DNA from: Nymphaea colorata | Taxonomy: Eukaryota > Streptophyta > Magnoliopsida > Nymphaeales > Nymphaeaceae | Assembly: GCF_008831285.2 (NCBI RefSeq) | Contig: NW_022204508.1 | Location: 496,001 to 560,000, forward strand | DNA: 64,000 bases | Direction of reading: 5' to 3' | Made by a program: the position numbers and the translations under genes | Shown here: positions 55,221 through 64,000 of the stretch, one piece after another | How the letters are laid out: each line of letters begins with the position of its first letter | How positions within the stretch are numbered: position 1 is the stretch's first letter | Notes under the pieces: generated by a model | The model's input: the letters and a program-made list of their open reading frames with translations, nothing else | What the model was told of the DNA's origin: nothing | The model's database searches: none

Positions 55221-58200
55221 ATGGCAGCCTCTTCCTCGTCAACCGTCAACACCAATCCCACTGAAATAGGGGCTTTTAGAACTGAGAATGTTCCCATGCA
55301 GGTCATCACTCTTCGCCTCACCAAGGATAATTATTTCTCGTGGTCGCCTGCTATGACCATGGGGATTGCTGGCCGTGGTCGCATGGCCTATATTGATGGG
55401 AGCAACCCCGAACCAGCAAGAACAAGTGATGTGTGGCATACTTGGCTTCTTGAGGATAATCAAGTGAAAACTTGGATTGTCAATTCCGTTTCCGCCGATA
55501 TTCAGCCCCTTATCCTTCGGAAGAAGGCTGCTAGAGACATGTGGGTGGTCCTCGAGCAAATGTATGGCCAAAAGAAGACCGCAATTCGTACTTACCAAGT
55601 AATGAAGACAGTCTATGGCATTCGACAAGGGACCTCGTCTGTTGCAGAGTACTATGGGGCTTTGAAAGCCAAGTGGGAAGAGCTTGACTATCATTCTGAT
55701 ATTCCTTGGCATTGTCCCCATGATCAGGCGCTCTATGTTGCTCATGAATGGGAAAACAGGGTGTTCCTATTTTTAGCAGGTTTAAATGATGAGTTTGAAG
55801 GTGTTCGAAGTCAGATTTTGAATTCAGGGGAGGTGTCCAGTATTGAAGATGTGTACTCCTGTGTTGAAGCGGAAGAACAGAGAAGGCTTGTTACAAAAGA
55901 AGGGAAGAGGGAACTTGTGCCCTATAACGAGAGATCTGCTCTCGTGAGTCGTGGTCCTGGCGGCCCATCTAGGTCTCTTCGCCGGTGCACTCACTGCAAG
56001 AAGACAGGTCACACTGTGGATTATTGCTGGGATCTTCATCCAGAAAAGAAGGGGAACAGAGGGAGATCTTTGACTGGGAGAACGCCCGTGTCTGAGGTGC
56101 AAGCCTCTAGTGGAGAAAAAGTCTCCATTTCTGCTGACCAGCTTCGTGAACTAAGGGCTTATTTGGGCAGGCTCGATGTCAACAAGACTGAGACCTCAGA
56201 GGGAACTACAGCTAATCATGCTCTTGCAGCTATTGGCAATCAAGGTAACTCTTCTGTGGGGGAATGGATTGTCGATAGTGGTGCTACTCATCACATGACA
56301 GGTAATCCAAAATTGTTTCATGAGTATAAGTTGTCCTCGGGAAGGGAACGTGTTTCTCTTGCAGATGGTTCCTCTACCTGTGTGGCAGGCGAAGGCACTC
56401 TGTCCTTGTTGGACAAATTTCATGTGCAGGGCGCTTTACATGTTCCCCAGTTTCCTTTAAATCTCTTATCAGTCAGTAGACTTACTAAAGAATTGAATTG
56501 TGAACTTATATTCTCTGCCGATCGTTGTGTTTTGCAGGACTTGGTGACAGGGAAGAGGATTGGGATTGGTTTAGCTTCTGATGGATTATATCGTCTTCCC
56601 ATACGTGTGGCTACTGCTCTGTTGACAGCGATCCGCAAGACAGATAAGAGAAGAGAAGATTGTCTTCAATCTTTTATGTACTGGCATGAACGTTTTGGGC
56701 ATTTACCTTTTGGGATTTTGAAACATTTGTTTCCAGACTTGTGTTCCTCCTTTGATGTGTCTTCCATTTCTTGTGATGTTTGTCAGTTTGCCAAACATGT
56801 GAGGGCTTCGTACCCTCTTTCTTCTAGTTGTGCTAATGATGTATGGGGACCTTCGGGCATTCATACCCGTCAAGGTTTCCAGTATTTTATCACTTTCATT
56901 GATGATTTCTCTCGTGCTACATTTATATACTTGTTAAAAGACCGCAGCGAGGTTCCTCGAATCATCGAGACATTTATTCTTCTTGTGCATACCCAGTATG
57001 GTGCGAATGTTAAAACTTTCAGGTCCGATAATGCCCGTGAGTACATGTGTCGGCCTGTTGAGGAGTTTCTTAGACAACGGGGGATTGTTCACGAGACATC
57101 CTGTAGTTACACCCCCCCTCAAAATGGGGTAGCTGAAAGGAAAAATCGTCAACTTCTTAATGTCACCAGGGCTCTTTTGTTTCAGAGAAATCTTCCTAAA
57201 CACTATTGGGGTGATGCAGTTCTTACTAGTGCCTATCTTATTAACCGCATGCCCAGTCGTGTTTTGAATGGTAGGACTCCCCACTCGTTGCTTCCTGGCA
57301 GTCGTCCACCATTTCCTCTTCCTCCTCGTGTTTTTGGTTGTATATGTTTTATCCATGATCACAGTCCAAATGTCAAGAAACTTGATCCTAGGTCTATCAA
57401 AGGTGTCTTTGTTGGATACTCCCCTACGCAAAAAGGATACAAATGTATTGATCCTATTACTGGTCGAGCTTATGTTACGAGGGATGTTACCTTCTTGGAA
57501 CATGCCTCTTATTTTGGTGCGAATCCTCTTCAGGGGGAGCAATCTGTGGGCAGGGAAGAGTATTCTCAGAGACAGGAACTTCAGTTTATAGATTTTTTGG
57601 ACTACAAGAAAACAAAATCACTTAATACTGTTGATGTGCCTGAGAAGGAGGAAAGGGGTGACAATAGCATTGAGAAGGAAGGCCCTCAGTTGTTTGGACA
57701 GTTCTACTCTAGACGAGGTACTCGGACAGAGGTGATGACTTGTGATGCTAGATCTACTTCCAATCCCAATGCCACTCCTTCCCTGGATGAACCAAGTCCT
57801 ACCGAGGAGACCGTGGAGACCCATGATGAGGTTGAAAAGAAGAATGACGATCTTCCCATTGCCCTGAGAAAGGGTGTCAGGTCATGTACTCAACACCCCA
57901 TTGGTAATTTTGTTTCTTATTCCAGACTTGGGAAAGATTACAAGTGCTTTGTTTCTACTCTTTCTTTGGCTGTGATTCCCAGGACTGTCGCTGAAGCTCA
58001 AAGTGACTCCAAGTGGGCCGATGCAATGAAAGAAGAAATAGATGCCCTAAGAAGAAACTTGACATGGGAAGTGGTGAAGATTCCTGAAGCCGCTCACCTA
58101 GTTGGATCCAAATGGGTGTATACCATCAAGTACAAACCAGATGGGAGTGTTGAAAGATATAAAGCTCGACTTGTGGCCAAGGGGTTTAGCCAGAAATATG

Positions 58201-59522
58201 GAATTGATTACTTGGAAACCTTTGCTCCTGTTGCGAAAATGAAGACTGTGAGGGTGGTTATATCCCTAGCTGTGATGAAGGAGTGGAAGATGTATCAACT
58301 GGATGTTAAGAATGCATTCCTCAATGGTGACCTCGAAGAAGAAGTATATATGCATATGCCTCCAGGATATGAAGAACCAGAAATGTGTTGTAAGCTGAAA
58401 AAGGCATTGTATGGCCTTAAGCAATCGCCCAGAGCGTGGTTTGAACGACTGAGAAGAGTGATGATACGTCATGGATACAAACAAGGAAATGGAGATCACA
58501 CTCTGTTTGTGAAGATGAAGGAGAGCAAGGTTACTCTCCTGCTCGTCTACGTAGATGACATGATTGTTACTGGAGATGATGAGGAGGAGATTATCAAGCT
58601 AAAAGGGTTACTGGCTACAGAATTCGACCTCAAAGATCTTGGAAAACTAAGGTATTTTCTTGGTATGGAGGTTGCTAGGTCTAGTACTGGTCTTGTACTA
58701 AACCAAAGGAAATATACATTAGACCTGCTGGAAGAAACTGGTAAATTGGGATGTAGACCTACTCCTACCCCTTTTGACACTGGGCACAAGTTGAGTCTTA
58801 GAGATGGAGAGCCTCTCTGTGAAGAAGACAAGGGAAGATATCAACGTTTGGTTGGGAAGCTAATTTATCTTACCCTCACGAGACCTGATATCACCTTTGC
58901 GGTGAATGTTTTGAGCCAATTCATGCATGCGCCAACCGATGCACATCTGAAGGCTGTGGACAGAGTGCTATGCTACCTGAAGAAAAATCCTGGTAAGGGA
59001 CTCCTGTATGTGAAACAAGAGACTGTGGAAATCGAGGGCTATTCTGATGCGGATTGGGCAGGTTGTGGTGATACCAGACGATCCACTACAGGGTACTGTG
59101 TCTACTTGGGAGGAAACCTTGTTGTATGGAGGAGCAAGAGACAGGATGTTTGCTCTAGATCCAGTGCAGAGGCAGAATATAGGGCAGTTGCTATGGGAGT
59201 GTCAGAGTTATTATGGTTGAAGATATTGTTGACTGACATTGGAATAGAGATTGAAGGACCTATGAAGATGTATTGTGATAACAAGTCTGCAATCAACTTA
59301 GCCAACAATCCTGTACTTCACGACATAACAAAACATGTTGAAATTGATCGTCACTTCATTCGGGAAAGGATTGATGCGAAAGAGTTGATCTTACCTTACA
59401 TGAAGTCTGAAGACCAAACTGCTGATGTTCTGACGAAAGCTCTTCCTTCAGCTTCATTTGAGAGGAATGTATCCAAGTTGGGCATGTTTGATATGTACGC
59501 CCAACTTGAGGGGGAGTGTTGA
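55221..59522 (+). CDS. Copia-2 gag-pol polyprotein (1433 aa)
   Basis: The ATG at 55221 (MAASSSSTVNTNPTEIG) is the natural start; the frame extends further upstream only without an ATG. Domains by approximate residue: gag with UBN2-like helices 25-230; CCHC knuckle CTHCKKTGHTVDYC near 255; protease VDSGATHHM near 350; HHCC pre-integrase finger 480-520; integrase with DVWGP near 540, SDNAREY near 602 and GVAERKNR near 638 (D,D,E all present); RT with KARLVAKGF and YVDD near 1110; RNase H with DADW near 1276, SSAEAEYRA and CDNKSAI; then ADVLTKALP. The text before DVWGP appears several residues shorter than usual. The TGA at 59520 lies inside the 3' LTR, so the polypurine tract is coding. Confidence 0.93.
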   Translation: MAASSSSTVNTNPTEIGAFRTENVPMQVITLRLTKDNYFSWSPAMTMGIAGRGRMAYIDGSNPEPARTSDVWHTWLLEDNQVKTWIVNSVSADIQPLILRKKAARDMWVVLEQMYGQKKTAIRTYQVMKTVYGIRQGTSSVAEYYGALKAKWEELDYHSDIPWHCPHDQALYVAHEWENRVFLFLAGLNDEFEGVRSQILNSGEVSSIEDVYSCVEAEEQRRLVTKEGKRELVPYNERSALVSRGPGGPSRSLRRCTHCKKTGHTVDYCWDLHPEKKGNRGRSLTGRTPVSEVQASSGEKVSISADQLRELRAYLGRLDVNKTETSEGTTANHALAAIGNQGNSSVGEWIVDSGATHHMTGNPKLFHEYKLSSGRERVSLADGSSTCVAGEGTLSLLDKFHVQGALHVPQFPLNLLSVSRLTKELNCELIFSADRCVLQDLVTGKRIGIGLASDGLYRLPIRVATALLTAIRKTDKRREDCLQSFMYWHERFGHLPFGILKHLFPDLCSSFDVSSISCDVCQFAKHVRASYPLSSSCANDVWGPSGIHTRQGFQYFITFIDDFSRATFIYLLKDRSEVPRIIETFILLVHTQYGANVKTFRSDNAREYMCRPVEEFLRQRGIVHETSCSYTPPQNGVAERKNRQLLNVTRALLFQRNLPKHYWGDAVLTSAYLINRMPSRVLNGRTPHSLLPGSRPPFPLPPRVFGCICFIHDHSPNVKKLDPRSIKGVFVGYSPTQKGYKCIDPITGRAYVTRDVTFLEHASYFGANPLQGEQSVGREEYSQRQELQFIDFLDYKKTKSLNTVDVPEKEERGDNSIEKEGPQLFGQFYSRRGTRTEVMTCDARSTSNPNATPSLDEPSPTEETVETHDEVEKKNDDLPIALRKGVRSCTQHPIGNFVSYSRLGKDYKCFVSTLSLAVIPRTVAEAQSDSKWADAMKEEIDALRRNLTWEVVKIPEAAHLVGSKWVYTIKYKPDGSVERYKARLVAKGFSQKYGIDYLETFAPVAKMKTVRVVISLAVMKEWKMYQLDVKNAFLNGDLEEEVYMHMPPGYEEPEMCCKLKKALYGLKQSPRAWFERLRRVMIRHGYKQGNGDHTLFVKMKESKVTLLLVYVDDMIVTGDDEEEIIKLKGLLATEFDLKDLGKLRYFLGMEVARSSTGLVLNQRKYTLDLLEETGKLGCRPTPTPFDTGHKLSLRDGEPLCEEDKGRYQRLVGKLIYLTLTRPDITFAVNVLSQFMHAPTDAHLKAVDRVLCYLKKNPGKGLLYVKQETVEIEGYSDADWAGCGDTRRSTTGYCVYLGGNLVVWRSKRQDVCSRSSAEAEYRAVAMGVSELLWLKILLTDIGIEIEGPMKMYCDNKSAINLANNPVLHDITKHVEIDRHFIRERIDAKELILPYMKSEDQTADVLTKALPSASFERNVSKLGMFDMYAQLEGEC
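59508..59516 (+). other. Copia-2 polypurine tract
   Basis: GAGGGGGAG immediately before the 3' LTR, within the last codons of the polyprotein. Confidence 0.85.
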
Positions 59523-59764
59523 TAGATTGTGGGTTTCGGGTCCGGATCCATACCCGACCCGCCTTGTACCCGTTTTGGGCTCTACTTAAGTCATGTAACC
59601 CTAATCCTTAAGAGTTAATGATAATCTTAAGAGAGAGAGAGTCTGGCTGCTAGTGGGCACCAACTCCTCCTCATTCGTAGTTTTTTCTCCCTCGTGTCGA
59701 GGGTTTTCCACGTTACATCGTGATCATTGCTTCTCTTCCTCTTCTTCTTGTTCGTATCTCTACA
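59517..59764 (+). repeat. Copia-2 3' LTR
   Basis: 248 bp. Versus the 5' LTR it lacks one G (cttgtaccc versus cttgtagccc) and has A for G in cattcgtagtt. Followed by the second TAGAC. Confidence 0.95.
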
Positions 59765-60019
59765 TAGACAAAGTTTCATTTTGGGCAAGATATATTTTGA
59801 ATGTCTCTTGAAATGCATTGGAAATGGGGCTTGGATTATTTGGTTTAGCTTCAGTTACAATTAGTTTTTTAATTAATTAATAGCATTTAAAAACTGCAAA
59901 CGGTTTTCTTCATAGAAAACAGTATGTTGAGAAATGCATGTATTGCAAGAATGAGGAGCCATAACATATATATCCTTTATAAAGTTCATATTCAATATAA
60001 AACCACATGGTTTGACTTT

Positions 60020-60520
60020 AAATCTAATAATTCTCAAATAGAAAAAAATGAAGGGCACAAGTGCAGGCAAAATTTTCATAAAGGCTTTCTTGTTTGAACT
60101 GTTTGTGCACAAACATCGAAGCACTTTGGTTGTATAAATTTTTCTCGTTGGTGCCTTGGACTAAAACTTTTCATTTCTAATGATCCTAAACCATAAATTT
60201 GTGAGGACAAAAGTCAAAAAAATGGTGATTATCATGTGCAAGTTTGGCAACACAAACAACATATTTTTCTTAGTGCACATTAAACATGTAAAGCATCTTT
60301 GAGATCAAATTTTTGAATATGAAGGCAAAACAATGTGAGCTTACCAAACAGTGTGAGATCAACTTTACATTCATTTTTGTTGGTGATAGCATGGCCAATA
60401 TCTTCTGCCATGTGATGTGTTGCCCTAGAATCCAGATACCATATATCATCTTGAAGCAAGCTCGATTCCGGCCATGTAGCAAAAGCATGGGTATGTCATA
60501 GCATTGCCTTGCAGTATGAT
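60020..60520 (-). pseudogene. Old copia relic: protease and pre-integrase region
   Basis: On the reverse strand: LLQDDIWYLDSRATHHMAE (protease, with the catalytic DSG changed to DSR), KFDLKDALHV, then in other frames VAKLAHDNHHFFDF and KVLVQGTNEKNLYNQ, the linker before copia integrase. Several stops. The element is cut by Copia-2 at 59769 and resumes with RT at 54040. Confidence 0.7.
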
Positions 60521-60808
60521 TTTTCCATCAAATTGGTGGGCAGTCGGATTATAAAACTTTGCATTCTGGCTGCATATTAATATGAGAAAGCCTCAAGAGA
60601 GGTTTAAAAAAATAAGTACATGATTGAATATTTCTCTTCCCTTGGACACTAGTATGAAAAAACTACCAAGACAATTTTTGAAAACTGAATACATGATTGA
60701 ATCTTACATGCTAGTATGACAATGTAGCAAGAGAAGTTTCGAAGACGAAGTACATGACTGAATGTGTCTCTTCCCTGGCCACTATGTTGTCGTTTTGACC
60801 CTCTTTGG

Positions 60809-60985
60809 AAGTGGCTTAGCCACATGTGGGCTAAGTTGCCCAGACCAGCTCTTTAAAATTTCTTTATTTTTTACATTAGCAAATTTAATATTTTTTTTTC
60901 TTTTATACATATATAAGTGCCCCCTAAAGATATAAATGTTTTTAAAGAAGGGTCCCTGCAGCTAATTTTTTTGACTCCACCACTG
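60809..60985. mobile_element. hAT-type MITE with 7/8 target duplication
   Basis: Ends AAGTGGCTTAGCC and (complement) CAGTGGTGGAGTC; flanks CTCTTTGG (60801-60808) and CTCTTTGA (60986-60993). AT-rich interior. Same family as 16227-16422. Confidence 0.65.
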
Positions 60986-60989
60986 CTCT

Positions 60990-61700
60990 TTGAATAACTA
61001 TGCTATGGCATTTTTTTTATCTAATGATATGGACAAGGCTGTATCCGTTCCAATTAAATAGCTTCTTCATCTCATTTAAATAATTGGTGCTGAAAGAAAT
61101 GAGACATGACAGCGTAGAGCTTCCAAATGAACAAATTTGCGGATTGGTAGAAATGATACATCTCATAAATGCAATAAAGAAGGCAATAGGCCGATCTACC
61201 TCTCAAGATCTTGTGAGTTTCAATCCATTGACGCGTCCAAGACATGATATTTGATGAATGATGCTGAATGAATGAGATGCATGAATGACTTATGTTGATG
61301 TTTGTGGAATCACTCGCATCAAAACTATTCAATTACGTGGTCTACTTTGTCTAGTATATTGTTCGTCAAGTACTGCTTCAAACTCAAATTACTGTTATCT
61401 ATACATTCAATTTCTTTTTTCAGGTCAGTGATGTAATATATTGTAGTCAACTATTTGGAATTGACATGCCATAGCATAGTTACTTGGCTTGAGGGGCATG
61501 CTGACAGTACATTCTTAGTTCCATTCTTATGGGTGCTACTTCTCTAGACTTTGGAAACAAAGGAACTGAAATGTGCATCGAAGAAGGTTGGATGATCTCA
61601 TCATTTCCTAGATTTGAAACATAGATCATCTGCCAATACCTGTGGCCACTTCGGTTAGAATCAAGTAGTAGTATCACAGACATATCATGGTGCGTCTTTG
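60990..61700. other. Intergenic, no gene seen
   Basis: No convincing coding sequence or element ends. Confidence 0.5.
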
Positions 61701-62040
61701 ACTCCCATTTCCAGTGGTGGAGATAGGCATTTCTGGTTAAGTAAGGATGTCAGTATATTCGATTTGAATTAGATATCCAACCAAACCATTCTGAAAAACC
61801 AGTTATAGAAAAAAAATATCATGTCCAATGGAAAAATCAGATCAGCTTTGGATTTAAGAAATGACATTGGACTCCCATTTCCAGTGGTGGAGATAGGCAT
61901 TTCTGGTTAAGTAAGGATGTCAATATATTCGATTTGAATCAGATATCCAACCAAACCATTCTGAAAAACCAGTTATAGAAAAAAAAATATCATGTCCAAT
62001 GGAAAAATCAGATCAGCTTTGGATTTAAGAAATGGCATTC
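61701..62040. repeat. Tandem duplication, 170-bp unit, two copies
   Basis: Units begin actcccatttccagtgg at 61701 and 61871 and agree almost completely; differences include gtcagtatatt/gtcaatatatt, ttagatatcc/cagatatcc, one A-run length change, and atgacatt/atggcatt. Non-coding. Confidence 0.9.
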
Positions 62041-62145
62041 TAATGGATTCGGATTTAGATATATGTAAATATTTGATCAGATTCAAATTCAGATCATATT
62101 TAGTTTTGTGGAATCATGAATTTGAATCTGTAAATATATGTAAAT

Positions 62146-64000
62146 ATTACAAACAGACATCAAATGCAATTTAGCTATTCTACTTTGTGGAATCAAATTT
62201 TGATTGATCTAGTTAGATTCTGTTGTAACAAGAAGAAAAGGAGAAGAAATATTCTAGTTATAAACTACATATTAGACGAATAAGAGACCATATGGACTCA
62301 CTGATCTCTTAACAACTTGATTTACATTCTCATTTGGGAGATTCAATAATACCCATCATGTACATTATATTCTAATTTCTCTTATAACACTGACATATTT
62401 TTTAAATTAATGGTATTTGATTTTTTTAACATTTTAAAGTTGAGAAAAATAATTAATGCTGAGACAACATTAAAAATTTAAAACAAATAATTTCTGAAGA
62501 AAATGAATGACCGTCTGAAAAAAAAGCAAAGGGGCAAATATCAATTTGTTCTTGATAACTCGATTGGGATTTTAAGAGGAAAAGAAAATATGAGGCATCT
62601 AAAGATTGTAGGCTGAACCACACGCAAGTGGACAAAGGTATGACAAAAATGAAAAGAAAAAAAATTGACTTTGTCTTCATTTTCAAATTCTATTCGCTTA
62701 CATACCTCTCCATGAATGCACTTAGCCTATAATGCTTATTTTTCTGATGGAAGAACGATTTTTTATTTTTGGAGTTATTGTTGGATTTTGCTTCTTGCAT
62801 CACTTGCTTTAAACCGTCAACTGCAGCCTTTTGGAGAAATCAAGAAAGCCCACTTGAAAGGAAATAGCTGAAAAGACTAGTAACAACACCTAGCCCTCGC
62901 TATCTAATTGGCCTGAGCCAACTTGTGGCTAGTGCCACTTGATCATTCACTCTTGCTATTGTTAGGGAGACCTTTCACATCCCCCCACCCAGAGTGGGTG
63001 ACGTGCAAGTTGCAACAGCACCACCACTTCTGCAAGGATGATGGCACGAACAAGTTGTACTTCTAGTCAATGGTCAGATCACAAAACTAGGATGGGCTAA
63101 ATAAAATTTTGGATTTCGAAAAAGAAATCATGCATCCAAGCTTTTTACATAATACAATGAAAAATCAGACAAACGTGAGGAAGAGGAAGTGTTGGTGATG
63201 TAGAACTTTGTGGTTCAGGAATCATGGACCTTGCCAGCCTGTAGAGCACTTCCTTCGTCTTCCTTCTCCTTCCATTTTCAGATTTAAGCAATGGCAGACC
63301 TAAACTCGTTTGGCATTCCTTCATCTTCCTCTTCTTCCATTTTCAGATTTCTAGTTCTCTTCCTCTGCTAGGTCTTTCTTCCACCAAGAAAAAAACAGAG
63401 GAGGAGATGACAACAGTAATCAACACCCTTGTGTAAACACCTGTTTCTATTCTGTTGGGGGATGTAACCAGCTTGTTGAAAGAAAAGGTGGACCTCATCT
63501 TGAATGCCAAAGACGATCTCGAGGTGCTCCGGCAGAAGCTGAGATACTTTGGGAAGGCCCTCAAAGTCACAGATCACAAGCCCTTTTTCAGCAATGAGCG
63601 CAACAGAGATCTGGAGAGAGAGCTGAAGGATATTTTCTATGATGCCCAGGACATCATCATCGGATACCAAAGCACAATTGCAATTTGCAAAATGGACAAG
63701 CATTCTATAACTTCATGGAACAAGGTAAGGAAGCCCTGGACCATTCTGTGCTCTTGCTTTAAGGAACATGTATCTGCTTCCTACAACCTTGCAATTGATA
63801 TTAAAAATATCAGCCAAAAGCTTGATAAAATAGAAAAAAATAAGATAATGGCGGATGTGCTCGGAATAACACCAAGAGATATTGGTAGTGAGGGTCCTGT
63901 TCATGGTGAACATGACAACCCCCGAGAGACAACCCATCACATGGGTGTACAACCACCTACAGGGAGGGAGGATGATAAAAAGGTGATAGTAGAAAAGCTC
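62146..64000 (+). repeat. Segmental duplication, copy 2 (partner 30400-32256)
   Basis: Same order and near identity to the CNL-4 upstream region and CC domain. It runs off the right window edge, so another whole CNL unit probably follows. Confidence 0.9.
63407..64000 (+). pseudogene. CNL-5: 5' part, continuing past the window
   Basis: ATG at 63407; codon 10 is TAA (63434-63436), as in CNL-4 and CNL-2. After it the CC frame is open to the edge: DVTSLLKEKVDL, DAQDIIIGYQS (Glu to Ile versus CNL-4), the HDNPRETTHHMG linker and VIVEKL. Small differences from CNL-4 show it is a separate copy. The state of its NB-ARC and LRR is unknown. Confidence 0.8.

Larger units (their letters stand above)
54446..59764 (+). 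mobile_element. Copia-2: young, apparently intact Ty1/copia retrotransposon
   Basis: 5319 bp with 249- and 248-bp LTRs, 5-bp target duplication TAGAC, initiator-Met primer site, polypurine tract and one uninterrupted gag-pol frame in copia order (gag, protease, integrase, RT, RNase H). The LTRs differ by one 1-bp indel and one substitution, so insertion is recent. The leader between primer site and ATG (54708-55220) is GC-rich, unlike the rest of the window, with repeated gcgccg/cccagcg text. It is inserted in an older copia relic on the opposite strand. Possibly mobile, though a short in-frame gap at the start of the integrase core needs checking. Confidence 0.95.

Noticed and set aside
54797-55264. 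Arg/Pro/Ala-rich 155-codon frame in the Copia-2 leader
   Set aside because: GC-rich repetitive leader of the retroelement with no family match; the gag ATG at 55221 lies in another frame.

Overview
This is nuclear DNA from a flowering plant. The evidence is a cluster of coiled-coil NB-ARC leucine-rich-repeat (CNL) resistance-gene copies, Ty1/copia retrotransposons primed by initiator-Met tRNA, plant hAT-type MITEs and a plant LINE end, long TA/CT/GT microsatellites, and fragments of plant HMGB, ARM-repeat and CAND (lung seven-TM) genes. Species cannot be fixed from sequence alone. A run of exactly 100 N (41576-41675) marks a draft-assembly gap, so local order across it is not guaranteed.

Layout. 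1-2468 (-) is CNL-1, cut by the window edge. 2469-6635 is its upstream spacer. 6636-10995 holds a decayed copia element (Copia-1) inserted in that spacer. 11197-12003 (-) is CNL-2, whose CC region is joined to the extreme LRR tail. 12303-13135 (+) is a separate LRR block pointing the other way. 12303-17511 is one copy of a ~5 kb segmental duplication; the other is 33800-38798. 17525-20500 holds an LTR-like promoter/leader, a 175-bp tandem repeat and an HMGB exon relic. 21318-25763 (+) holds an LRR tail and CNL-3, the latter interrupted by copia debris. 26040-31640 is the intergenic spacer again, inverted relative to 2640-6635. 31663-34474 (+) is CNL-4. 38290-39165 is a LINE 3' end. 42120-47145 (-) is CNL-6, split by a small TIR transposon carrying a CAND6/7-like fragment. 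48649-49408 is a hAT element. 51330-52075 (-) is an ARM-repeat pseudogene. 54446-59764 (+) is a young, apparently intact copia element (Copia-2) nested in an older copia relic. 62146-64000 repeats 30400-32256 and enters CNL-5 (+).

Reading. I see no intact host gene. Every CNL copy carries nonsense codons, frameshifts, deletions or insertions. Several lesions are shared between copies (TAA at codon 10 in CNL-2, -4 and -5; a TGA and a TAA in the LRR of CNL-2b and CNL-4). Already broken copies were therefore amplified by segmental and inverted duplication. The only element that looks capable of expression is Copia-2: one 1433-codon polyprotein, LTRs differing by one substitution and one 1-bp indel, and a perfect 5-bp target duplication. 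The window is best described as a resistance-gene graveyard shaped by tandem and inverted duplication, microhomology deletions with filler DNA, and repeated transposon insertion.
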